Of a stretch of DNA of 35,738 bases, positions 14,895 through 21,996 are shown piece after piece (position 1 is the stretch's first letter; every line of letters starts with the position of its first letter). The translations under genes and the position numbers were made by a program. The notes beneath the pieces are model-generated. The model had not been told where the DNA came from. It was given only the letters and a program-made list of their open reading frames with translations, and ran no database searches. The stretch is taken from IMG/VR virus record IMGVR_UViG_3300023184_000311, positions 1-35,738 of that record; one strand, written 5' to 3'. Source of the stretch: a virus.

Positions 14895-17800
14895 TTATAG
14901 ACCGCTTAATTTTCTATAGTCTTTTAACAAATCATTAGACTCTTTCATTGGACTACCTAATCCATCAACGCCCATACGACTCTTTTGACCTGATATAACT
15001 GAAACTGTTGTTTGACCAGTAGATTTTTGTTTATTCAATCCACCACTGATAACTTTAGTCATAAAATCAATGTCAGCTTCAAAAGTATCATCTGCGCTAT
15101 TAGCGTATGACTCATCTACTTTTTTGTCTTTCTTGTATTTTTCGTCTTTCTTGTCATCATACTCTATGTCTTTAGTAACTTTCTTTCCTGCTTTCTCTGC
15201 TTTGTTGTCGTCTTTGCCTTTATGACCTTCATCATATTCAATATCATTGGCAACTTTTTTACCTGCTTTCTCTGCTTTCTCATCTTTCTTTTCAGTTGAT
15301 TCTTCTGAAAGCATTGATATTTTTCTGAAAAGATTAAAGAAACTTGATTCTGACATTGTTTCGCATTTGCAAGGTTTGCAATCACATTTGTTACAAGTGC
15401 CTTCCTCTAATTCTTCTTTGCCAGCTTCTTCACCAGTAGTATCTTCTTTGCCTTCAGTGGGGCTTGAATATACTTCTCCTTCTTCTTCATCTGCACCTGC
15501 ATCCGCTGTTGCTAATGCTGAGTTAGCCGCATCATTGCCTTGTCTAGCATTAGTAGAGTTAGCTGAACCATTATCAGGAGCATTTTCAGGAGCATTTTCA
15601 GCAACTTCAAATTCCATTTGATCTTCTGATTCTACTTCATCAACAACTTGTTGACCAGAACCACATTGATGATTCTCTTCCATCATGCCGCCACATTCAT
15701 TGCAAGTTTCTTCTTCACCGTGCATATGATCTTCTTCGCCTTGACCTTCTTCATTTTCATAATCACCGCCACTTTGCATCTCACCGCCACCAGACAATTT
15801 CTTCATCAATGCCATCATACCGTCATGGTCATCAACTACACTGATACCACCATGAGCACCTGCTGAACCTTGTGGAGCGCCATAACCATTTTGTTCATCA
15901 CCGCCAAACAAGCCCATGCCTGCTGATTTGATGATAGATAACAATTGATCTGCTTCACCGTCTTGTGCTGATACACTTACTGAATCAGGAGCACCTTGCT
16001 GACCTTTACTGATTGAAACAGTCATTCCTTCAGATACTTTTTCTTCACTTTCTAGTAAAGAATTTAATTGCTTGTCCAATGACTCAAAAGCAAATTCATC
16101 TAAATTTGAATCATAACTTGTTCTGTCTGTAAATGTACTACCACCTACTTTAAACTCACCACCATGTGGTGTTTTAGCAAGACCGGCAGTGAAAGCAGTG
16201 CCTTCATCCATCTCACCTTCACCCATTCCAAATGCTGATTTAACTGCTGATTTAATACGGCGACCAAAAGTTTTTGGGGCATATTCTGGGTAGCCGTTTA
16301 GTGCGTATTCTACATTTTTAGGAGTGCTCCCGTATCGTTGAGCAATTTGTGCCACTGCTTGTTCATGGGTCTTGCCTTCATCTCTTGCAGAGCAATATTG
16401 ATCATATTGAATATCGTCTCCCATACCTTCATCTACTGCGCCATAGCTAGCCATTGTATCTACTTCAGAACCAGGGCCCATCTCATCAACTGCGGTACGA
16501 CCTAGTATTGGCATTTGACCATAGCATTCATCTAAGCCTTCTTTAAAGCCATCATGGTAGCAACGTGCTTCTTCCATATCATCGTGTGTACAATTGTATG
16601 GCATTTTTCTTAGTGCATGACTCTTACCTTCAAGTCTTGCTGCTTGTAAATGATGTTCCATACCTTCTTTCACTTTCTTTTTCTCAGTTTTCTTAGCAAA
16701 AGGATTTACACCTTTCTTAGGTGCTGCACCTTTTTTCTTTGTATCGTTTGGACCTTTACCATCTTCAGCATAGTCAGGAATACCATTCTTGTTTGCATCT
16801 GGTTTTTTCTTAGTATCTTTCTTAGCGAAAGGATTAACACCTTTCTTGCCTTCAAAAGTTAGTGGGCTTGATTGAAAAGCAGTTGGCGGGGCTTCTGCTT
16901 CACTCATTTTCTTTAATTGTGCGCCTGCAATTTTTGTAGCAGCTTCTTTGCCATACTTAGGTGTTAGTTTGCGAACTAATGCGTCAAATCCTGTAGTAGC
17001 ATTGTTGTGCTTGCCTACATCTTTTTCAGTTACTTTATCACGGCCAGTAAACTTATCCCATGCATCGTGATCCAATGTATTTGCTTGTCTCGGTGCTGAA
17101 GCAACCTGCGTTGCTGGCTTAGGTGTCATACGATTAGGTTGACCTGATGGTGCTTTTGGTGGGTTGGCAGCATTGATAGCATCAACCTTGTCATCATCAT
17201 ATGGATTGCCCCACATTTCTTCAAGGCCTTTGCCGTCACCTGCAGTAGGAATCATTTTCCATTGTTTAGGAGTATTACCCTTATCTTGTTGTGCCCTAAC
17301 CATTGAGTTTTCATCTTCATATCCAGTGCTGTCATGACCGTAAGCGGCTGATTTAGCTCCAATTCTATTAATACGATAATCTTTGTTACCTATTCTATTA
17401 TTTTTTACTGCGGCAGCAACTTCATCACGTTCAGCCTGGTTAGTAGGTCTTCTTATGTGAGATGTATCAGGTTCAAATGCAGACTTCTTTGGTGTTTTCA
17501 TCCAATCCGTCGTTGCGTAGCCAGCACGAACAGCTTCATCCATTTCACCTTCGGCCATGCCTTGTTCATCTCCGCCTAAAGTAATATCACCCTTTTGAAA
17601 GGCTGCTGCTGCTTGTGGATTTTTTGCTGTTGCTACAACTTTACCACTAGCATCTTTAACTGCAACTGCGCCTGGCATAGGAGCTGTTGTGTATGCGTCA
17701 GCTTCATTCAATACTTTATCTAATTGATCAAGGTATTCTTTTAAACTATGTTTAACACTAGGCTTACCTGTTGGCTTAGGTGCTTTGCCCATGCCCATTG

Positions 17801-18080
17801 CTTTGCTTAATTCTGAACTGTCATATGATTTGACTTCACCTGATGAATCAGCATTCTTTGGAGGACGACCTTTACCACGCTTAACAGCAGGAGTAGCAGC
17901 TTGACCCATTTTAGATAAACTTGCACGACCAACACGGTTACCATACTGATCTTTTACATCTTCTGATCCGTGTTTATTTCCGTATCCACCCGGCTCTGAT
18001 GTGTGAACTTTACCTTTATCAGTAGTAGTTGATGCTTCTGATAGGTTGTCGAATGATTTTAATATATCTCTGAAATCCAT
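14895..18080 (-). CDS. Probable internal head protein, 1061 aa, polyprotein-like
   Basis: A hydrophilic, low-complexity 1061-residue protein with no membrane segment. The N-terminus (FRDILKSFDNLSEAS) resembles the capsid-targeting peptides of T4 internal proteins, with a predicted prohead-protease cut (L/I-x-E) after E15. Further L-x-E sites follow: LNE126, LLE677 and LSE926. Other visible elements: an AT-hook-like KRGKGRPPKN (67-76); twin GVNPFAKK repeats (about 414-421 and 457-464); a calcium-loop-like DANKNGIPDYAE (428-439); two cysteine clusters (CNEC 793-796 with C806, and CNKCDCKPCKC 896-906); and duplicated KAEKAGKKV..DIEYD near the C-terminus. The ribosome binding site is TAAGGAAAA. 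It sits next to another targeting-peptide protein. I infer a DNA-associated or scaffold-like head component; the family is unnamed to me. Confidence 0.65.
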   Translation of the reverse strand: MDFRDILKSFDNLSEASTTTDKGKVHTSEPGGYGNKHGSEDVKDQYGNRVGRASLSKMGQAATPAVKRGKGRPPKNADSSGEVKSYDSSELSKAMGMGKAPKPTGKPSVKHSLKEYLDQLDKVLNEADAYTTAPMPGAVAVKDASGKVVATAKNPQAAAAFQKGDITLGGDEQGMAEGEMDEAVRAGYATTDWMKTPKKSAFEPDTSHIRRPTNQAERDEVAAAVKNNRIGNKDYRINRIGAKSAAYGHDSTGYEDENSMVRAQQDKGNTPKQWKMIPTAGDGKGLEEMWGNPYDDDKVDAINAANPPKAPSGQPNRMTPKPATQVASAPRQANTLDHDAWDKFTGRDKVTEKDVGKHNNATTGFDALVRKLTPKYGKEAATKIAGAQLKKMSEAEAPPTAFQSSPLTFEGKKGVNPFAKKDTKKKPDANKNGIPDYAEDGKGPNDTKKKGAAPKKGVNPFAKKTEKKKVKEGMEHHLQAARLEGKSHALRKMPYNCTHDDMEEARCYHDGFKEGLDECYGQMPILGRTAVDEMGPGSEVDTMASYGAVDEGMGDDIQYDQYCSARDEGKTHEQAVAQIAQRYGSTPKNVEYALNGYPEYAPKTFGRRIKSAVKSAFGMGEGEMDEGTAFTAGLAKTPHGGEFKVGGSTFTDRTSYDSNLDEFAFESLDKQLNSLLESEEKVSEGMTVSISKGQQGAPDSVSVSAQDGEADQLLSIIKSAGMGLFGGDEQNGYGAPQGSAGAHGGISVVDDHDGMMALMKKLSGGGEMQSGGDYENEEGQGEEDHMHGEEETCNECGGMMEENHQCGSGQQVVDEVESEDQMEFEVAENAPENAPDNGSANSTNARQGNDAANSALATADAGADEEEGEVYSSPTEGKEDTTGEEAGKEELEEGTCNKCDCKPCKCETMSESSFFNLFRKISMLSEESTEKKDEKAEKAGKKVANDIEYDEGHKGKDDNKAEKAGKKVTKDIEYDDKKDEKYKKDKKVDESYANSADDTFEADIDFMTKVISGGLNKQKSTGQTTVSVISGQKSRMGVDGLGSPMKESNDLLKDYRKLSGL

Positions 18081-18090
18081 TTTGTTTTCC

Positions 18091-18720
18091 TTAAGGGTTA
18101 TATGCTGCGCCAGTCTTTGGCTTTGGTGGCATTTTGATAGTACTCATTGGGCTTTTATCACCTAACTTCTTATCATCTAAATACGGTTTGAACGGGTCAA
18201 ATGCATCTGGTGTCTTTTTACCTGCATATTGCATATCAATCTTACTATCTTTAGTCTGGTCTTTAATGCTTGTTAAGTATGAATCACCATAAGCCTTGCT
18301 CGCTTCTTTAGATCCATCAGCAGAGCCCATTTCATTTTTCATCAAGATAGGTGTATCAGCCATTTCGTTTTCATATTGTTGATATTCGTCATTGACGCTA
18401 TCATCATATTTTGTACCAACGACACGTACCATATTAGTATTATATCCTAGTAGTTGAGCAATTTGTTGAATCATTGGCTCTGTTGCTGGATATCTGAATT
18501 CAGCTTTAATAATAGTAACCGGTTGATTACTCATATTAGGGAACCCGTATGGATCCTTTTGTATGGGAGTTGATTTTGGATCGCTAATCTGTATAGGATC
18601 GAACTTGTTCAAGTTGTAGGTAAACAACTCAAGGAAGTTTTTATCAACTTCACCTGCAATTTTTATAGTGTAATTATATGTATGTACACTTTCTGCAATG
18701 TATTGTTTAAGGCTTCGCAT
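18091..18720 (-). CDS. Probable internal head protein with capsid-targeting N-terminus
   Basis: A 209-residue protein starting MRSLKQYIAESVHTYNY. T4 internal head proteins begin with a similar peptide (like MKTYQEFIAEA) that directs them into the prohead and is removed by the gp21 protease after I/L-x-E; here the predicted cut follows E10 (IAE|S). The next part (YNYTIKIAGEVDKNFLELF) is a compact domain, and the C-terminal third is Lys/Asp/Pro-rich (KKTPDAFDPFKPYLDDKK, MPPKPKTG). A late box and a CAGGAAT ribosome binding site precede the ATG. It is 10 nt from the 1061-aa gene. The processing prediction follows T4 rules and is not tested here. Confidence 0.65.
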   Translation of the reverse strand: MRSLKQYIAESVHTYNYTIKIAGEVDKNFLELFTYNLNKFDPIQISDPKSTPIQKDPYGFPNMSNQPVTIIKAEFRYPATEPMIQQIAQLLGYNTNMVRVVGTKYDDSVNDEYQQYENEMADTPILMKNEMGSADGSKEASKAYGDSYLTSIKDQTKDSKIDMQYAGKKTPDAFDPFKPYLDDKKLGDKSPMSTIKMPPKPKTGAAYNP

Positions 18721-18739
18721 TTTTTATTCCTGTATTAAT

Positions 18740-18747
18740 TATTTATC
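18740..18747 (-). promoter_or_regulatory. T4-type late promoter box GATAAATA
   Basis: On the minus strand GATAAATA lies 19 nt before the ATG at 18720, with CAGGAAT as ribosome binding site between them. This is a conventional late promoter with a short leader, probably serving both internal head protein genes up to the terminator at 14853-14880. Confidence 0.7.
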
Positions 18748-18748
18748 A

Positions 18749-19228
18749 TTATTCCGTGTTTTTATTCAATAGGGCCTTGAGCAATTCGTTACGGTCTAAT
18801 GACTGCCCTGCTCCCAACGGGGTAGCTTCTATTTGTTCTTCTTTTGCTTGTTGTTTTTGATCCAATTGTGCTTTTTTCAACTGTAAATCAATCATTTTTA
18901 ACTTCTTATTTAGTTTAGCAGTTTTTGCAGTAATAGCATGACCTAACAAGTTACTTGCTACCCCAAATATTTCACTACTAAATCTGCTGTCGACCTGCAT
19001 ACCTAAATCCATTAAATCTTTGTAACTAGCAGTAGCTAGATTAGCTAATTCATCCATTTCAACATCTGCGGATTCTAGTCCACGAACTTGAGGTAATGCT
19101 TGTTCTATTTTTTCTAAATTGCTATATGCCGCTGTAGTGATTTCTCTGGCACCTTCAGGAATAGGGTTTCTAAGTTCATCAATCTCAGCAGGGGTCAATT
19201 CAAACAGTTCTTCAAGTTTCTTTGTCAT
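18749..19228 (-). CDS. Small terminase subunit (gp16-like)
   Basis: A 159-residue helical protein. The order of an acidic start (KKLEELFELTPAE), EQALPQVRGLESADVEMDEL (about 42-61), KDLMDLGMQVDSRFSSEIF (about 70-88) and GHAITAKTAKLNKKLKMIDL (about 96-115) with QLKKAQLD matches small terminases of T4-like aquatic phages as I know them. In T4, gp16 forms a ring that recognises DNA and regulates the gp17 packaging motor. The large subunit is not in this window. It follows the gp4-like gene by 8 nt. The ATG has no Shine-Dalgarno sequence, but AATAAATA ends 5 nt before it, inside the end of the gp4-like gene. Confidence 0.75.
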   Translation of the reverse strand: MTKKLEELFELTPAEIDELRNPIPEGAREITTAAYSNLEKIEQALPQVRGLESADVEMDELANLATASYKDLMDLGMQVDSRFSSEIFGVASNLLGHAITAKTAKLNKKLKMIDLQLKKAQLDQKQQAKEEQIEATPLGAGQSLDRNELLKALLNKNTE

Positions 19229-19233
19229 AGAAG

Positions 19234-19241
19234 TATTTATT
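19234..19241 (-). promoter_or_regulatory. T4-type late promoter box AATAAATA
   Basis: On the minus strand AATAAATA, then CTTCT, then the ATG at 19228. It overlaps the stop codon of the gp4-like gene. The spacing predicts a transcript starting at about the ATG. Confidence 0.5.
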
Positions 19242-19677
19242 TACCTTTTCTACCATTGTAGAAAAGATCATCTTCGGTAATGACACGAAACGCATATCCT
19301 TGTTGTTTACAATAGGCCATAGCTGCGGCCCATTTAGCGTGATTGATTGCTACTATCATACGATCTCTCGCACTAGCAGTTTTACTTTCAATTAGACTTT
19401 GTTTTTTAGGTTTGATTTCTACAACTTCTGCAATCTTCTTGCCGAATTTGTTCTCATACATTACAAAAAAATCGGGGATGTAATTTGTTGGTTTACCTGT
19501 CAATGGGTGACGATATGGGATACGTAATGATTCACTAGCCCAATATATGATATGATCATTACTATCACAAAATGTCATAAACGTAAGTTCCCAACCTGAA
19601 CGATATTTAGGTTCGTGTTTACCTACGTATTTGTGTCCATTTTTTGGAGTGAAGGTACCTTGTGCAAAATTAGCCAT
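19237..19677 (-). CDS. Head completion nuclease (gp4-like)
   Basis: A 146-residue protein with the layout of T4 gp4 and its aquatic relatives, which finish packaged heads and contain a PD-(D/E)xK-type nuclease core. The visible core is E30 in SGWELTFM, IPDFF with D69, and E87-I-K89 in VVEIKPKK. CDSNDHIIYWASE (37-49) and IPYRHPLTGK (53-62) are also typical. The C-terminal FRVITEDDL (about 130-138) resembles the end of TnsA-like nucleases. It overlaps nothing and lacks a clear ribosome binding site; its ATG comes 1 nt after the stop of the preceding gene, so translational coupling is likely. All active-site residues appear present. Confidence 0.8.
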   Translation of the reverse strand: MANFAQGTFTPKNGHKYVGKHEPKYRSGWELTFMTFCDSNDHIIYWASESLRIPYRHPLTGKPTNYIPDFFVMYENKFGKKIAEVVEIKPKKQSLIESKTASARDRMIVAINHAKWAAAMAYCKQQGYAFRVITEDDLFYNGRKGK

Positions 19678-19678
19678 T

Positions 19679-20041
19679 TCATTGTACTATATTTCTAGCC
19701 ACCGGATAATTAGGCTGTTGAATTGAACCAATGCCATATAGTGATGTTTTTGACTTAAAACTATTTAAGTAATAAGCCAAAATTTGATTCATTTTTAATT
19801 TATCTCCACTACTGCTTTGTAATTGTTGAAGCAAATCCAAAGCACTAATTTTTGTTTCTTGTGCTACTCTAAACAATATTGCTGTAAAATTATTTGCTAT
19901 ACTTTTAGTATCACATATATTTATAAAAAATCCATGAACAATATCATATTGACTAGTAGGTACTACTAAATCTACCGCATAAAAAGAGTCAAATATTCTA
20001 ATTGTTTGATCAAATGTAGTTCTATTATCTATTGTAGCCAT
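19679..20041 (-). CDS. Conserved phage protein between tail and head genes, function unknown
   Basis: A 120-residue protein with a ribosome binding site (GGGGAT) before its ATG. NNFTAILFRVAQETKISALD (about 50-69), LLQQLQ, then YYLNSFKSKTSLYGIG (about 90-105) and PVARNIV at the end are conserved features I associate with a small protein found near gp4 in T4-like aquatic phages. It looks mostly helical with no catalytic motif. Context (tail tube upstream, head completion downstream) suggests a head-tail joining or assembly role, but this is inference. A TATAAATA sequence occurs inside the gene at 19918-19925. Confidence 0.75.
   Translation of the reverse strand: MATIDNRTTFDQTIRIFDSFYAVDLVVPTSQYDIVHGFFINICDTKSIANNFTAILFRVAQETKISALDLLQQLQSSSGDKLKMNQILAYYLNSFKSKTSLYGIGSIQQPNYPVARNIVQ
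19918..19925 (-). promoter_or_regulatory. Intragenic TATAAATA, possible late promoter
   Basis: A perfect match to the T4 late box on the minus strand, inside the 120-aa gene and about 240 nt before the gp4-like start. It could give extra late transcripts of gp4 and gp16, or be a chance match in AT-rich sequence. Confidence 0.3.
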
Positions 20042-20043
20042 TT

Positions 20044-21273
20044 TTATCCCCGACCAAATATTGTCGGACCTGTATTATTTTGACTTCCGGCATTATTAGT
20101 TGCACCGATATTAGTAGGACTTTGTTGTGCTACAGGAGGGGCGCCTGCTGTTCCTTGATTACTAGGTGTCGCTCCGTATATAGGTATATCAATTAATTTT
20201 GTTCTTGTGGGATTGTCAGCATTATTTAGTGCATTCTGAATGCCTGTTGTAACTTCTGCTTTTAGTGTGTTTACGTTAACATTTTTAAGACCATTAACAA
20301 CAGATCCTGCAGTTTTAATTGCACCTAAGAAATTACCACCGGCCAATTGTGACATTGCACCACCTGCGCCAGCCACTAAACCATTAGAACCCAATATATT
20401 ACTGTTAGAACCCGGTGTTGCAATGGGACTGAGTTTTCTATCATAACTAGCTTTATCACCAAACCCTGTTACAATGTTTTCAGGAGTATTACCATCCAAT
20501 GAACCTTGATTATAAACTACAGTTTCATAATCTACGGACATACTGTTTTGCATGACCCCGCCGCCCTCATCATAATTATATGTATCATGACCGAATCGAG
20601 TAATGATAGGATTAACAAGTGTGTACGCAATAAAATTATGTTGTGATAATCCAAATACAGTTATATTCTTAAAGAAAGGTAATTTAATTGGATTAGGGCC
20701 AGTTGGAACATTTGTCTCACCTATATATCCCCAATCTTCTTGTCCACTAATGCTCGGTTGATATTGTGTTCTACTATTATAATTTGCAGCAGTGGCACCT
20801 GCAACTCCGCCCCCACCTTTAACTTCGCTATCAGGTTTCCCGCCTCTGGATCCAGCAAACATTACTTTGGGTTTTGTTCCGTCAGAATAGTAGTAAGTAT
20901 AATATCTATACCATAGACTATTGATTAGATTATTATTATCATCGTGAAAAGTGATATCTATTGGATCGTATTTGATTTTAGTTTGTACTATTCTTTTACG
21001 ATTATATTGGTTTAGTTCATGTGTAGTAAAATTAAAGCTAGGTAATTTTACAGATTTTACTAGTATACCAAAATTAGATTTTAATGATGTAGCTGTTTCA
21101 AAGGCATCAGTATTAACATCAAAATACACGTGGAAAAGGAATTTAAATTTGGGTGCGTTTTGATAGTACCCAGATTTAAAGGTTTTGCTTGCGTGAGTAT
21201 AGTCTCGTACATAATCATTGCCGAAGAATCCTCCGGCAATGTCATTCAGAAACTGGCCAATTGCTCCGGGCAT
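20044..21273 (-). CDS. Tail-tube family protein, possible baseplate tube initiator (gp54-like)
   Basis: A 409-residue protein with an AAGGG ribosome binding site. Residues about 40-140 (PKFKFLFHVYFDVN, ILVKSVKLPSFNFTTHELNQ, then YDPIDITFHDDNN) have the tail-tube fold pattern shared by T4 gp19 and gp54: a beta strand, 'vk.v.lP.f.f...elN.Y' and 'I.f.dd'. The rest adds Gly/Asn-rich loops and a disordered C-terminus (NNAGSQNNTGPTIFGRG). It directly follows the tail tube gene. Its greater length than gp19 and its position suggest the tube initiator or terminator in the baseplate or neck. The fold call is moderate and the specific gp number uncertain. Confidence 0.6.
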   Translation of the reverse strand: MPGAIGQFLNDIAGGFFGNDYVRDYTHASKTFKSGYYQNAPKFKFLFHVYFDVNTDAFETATSLKSNFGILVKSVKLPSFNFTTHELNQYNRKRIVQTKIKYDPIDITFHDDNNNLINSLWYRYYTYYYSDGTKPKVMFAGSRGGKPDSEVKGGGGVAGATAANYNSRTQYQPSISGQEDWGYIGETNVPTGPNPIKLPFFKNITVFGLSQHNFIAYTLVNPIITRFGHDTYNYDEGGGVMQNSMSVDYETVVYNQGSLDGNTPENIVTGFGDKASYDRKLSPIATPGSNSNILGSNGLVAGAGGAMSQLAGGNFLGAIKTAGSVVNGLKNVNVNTLKAEVTTGIQNALNNADNPTRTKLIDIPIYGATPSNQGTAGAPPVAQQSPTNIGATNNAGSQNNTGPTIFGRG

Positions 21274-21288
21274 TTTAACCCTTAGCTA

Positions 21289-21927
21289 TTAACCGCCAGA
21301 GCCGATACCAGTTGCTGCTGCGCCTGCTAGTGTACGGCCGATGCTTGCGCCAACTCCAGAACCAATTGGTGCTTGAATTGCGTTATCGTAACGAATTGTC
21401 AATGCTATTGATACTTGATCACTAGTACCATAATTCAATTCGTTATAGTTAGCAGCCTGAACAAAGCAACCATATAGTTCCCATGTTTCTAATACTACTG
21501 GTGCAGAAGCGCCGTTACCACCGTCTAGCATTTCAATGTTCATTTGGAACTTGTAATCTTGACCGGTAGCCGCTGATGCTTGCTCAACAAAGTCTAATTG
21601 CTTTTGAAGTTGTTGTCCAACTGCTTTAGAAACTGTACCACTTGCATCGTCACGAATGGTGACTGCAAGAGTTTGCCACTTGTGTTTACCTGCCAAATAC
21701 ATAGTTGAGTTGTAAATGTTTAAGGTAACTTCATCAAATGATACGTTAGGTCTTGCACATTGCATAACTTGTTTAGTTAGTTGCAAGCCGCCGGCTGCAT
21801 CTACGCCAAAGTTTAGAAAGTTAACTCTAAATCTAAATTGTAATTTGGGCATTAACAAGCCCTGATTTCCACCGGCGTTGTCAGACGATACGGTCATGTT
21901 GAACAATGATTGTGAGGCTGTTGCCAT
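21289..21927 (-). CDS. Tail tube protein (gp19-like)
   Basis: A 212-residue protein, slightly longer than T4 gp19 (about 163 aa). LQFRFRVNFLNFG (about 29-41), LTKQVMQCARPNVSFDEVTL (50-69), YLAGKHKWQTLAVTIRDD (about 77-94) and WELYGCFVQAANYNELNYG (about 146-164) follow the tail-tube pattern, ending with a Gly/Ala-rich tail. It should polymerise inside the sheath as the DNA channel. It sits directly after the sheath gene, as in T4, but separated by a terminator and two overlapping late promoter boxes with a strong AGGAG ribosome binding site. That fits a highly expressed structural protein. Confidence 0.85.
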   Translation of the reverse strand: MATASQSLFNMTVSSDNAGGNQGLLMPKLQFRFRVNFLNFGVDAAGGLQLTKQVMQCARPNVSFDEVTLNIYNSTMYLAGKHKWQTLAVTIRDDASGTVSKAVGQQLQKQLDFVEQASAATGQDYKFQMNIEMLDGGNGASAPVVLETWELYGCFVQAANYNELNYGTSDQVSIALTIRYDNAIQAPIGSGVGASIGRTLAGAAATGIGSGG

Positions 21928-21943
21928 TTTTTAATCTCCTGTA

Positions 21944-21955
21944 TATTTATTTATC
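21944..21955 (-). promoter_or_regulatory. Overlapping late promoter boxes for the tail tube gene
   Basis: On the minus strand GATAAATAAATA contains two overlapping boxes, GATAAATA (21948-21955) and AATAAATA (21944-21951). TACAGGAGATTAAAAA and the ATG follow, giving a classic AGGAG ribosome binding site. Confidence 0.75.
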
Positions 21956-21960
21956 ATTTA

Positions 21961-21986
21961 AAATGAGTACCTTTCGGTACTCATTT
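21961..21986 (-). terminator. Terminator after the tail sheath gene
   Basis: Stem AAATGAGTACC pairs with GGTACTCATTT around a 4-nt loop, 11 bp in all. On the minus strand it is followed by a short T run merging into the late promoter of gp19. It lies 11 nt after the sheath stop codon. The weak T run suggests partial termination. Confidence 0.7.
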
Positions 21987-21996
21987 TTACTTTACT

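Noticed and set aside
15164-15385. Small basic frame inside the 1061-aa head protein gene
   Set aside because: It is a shifted reading of Lys/Glu-rich repeats without a ribosome binding site.
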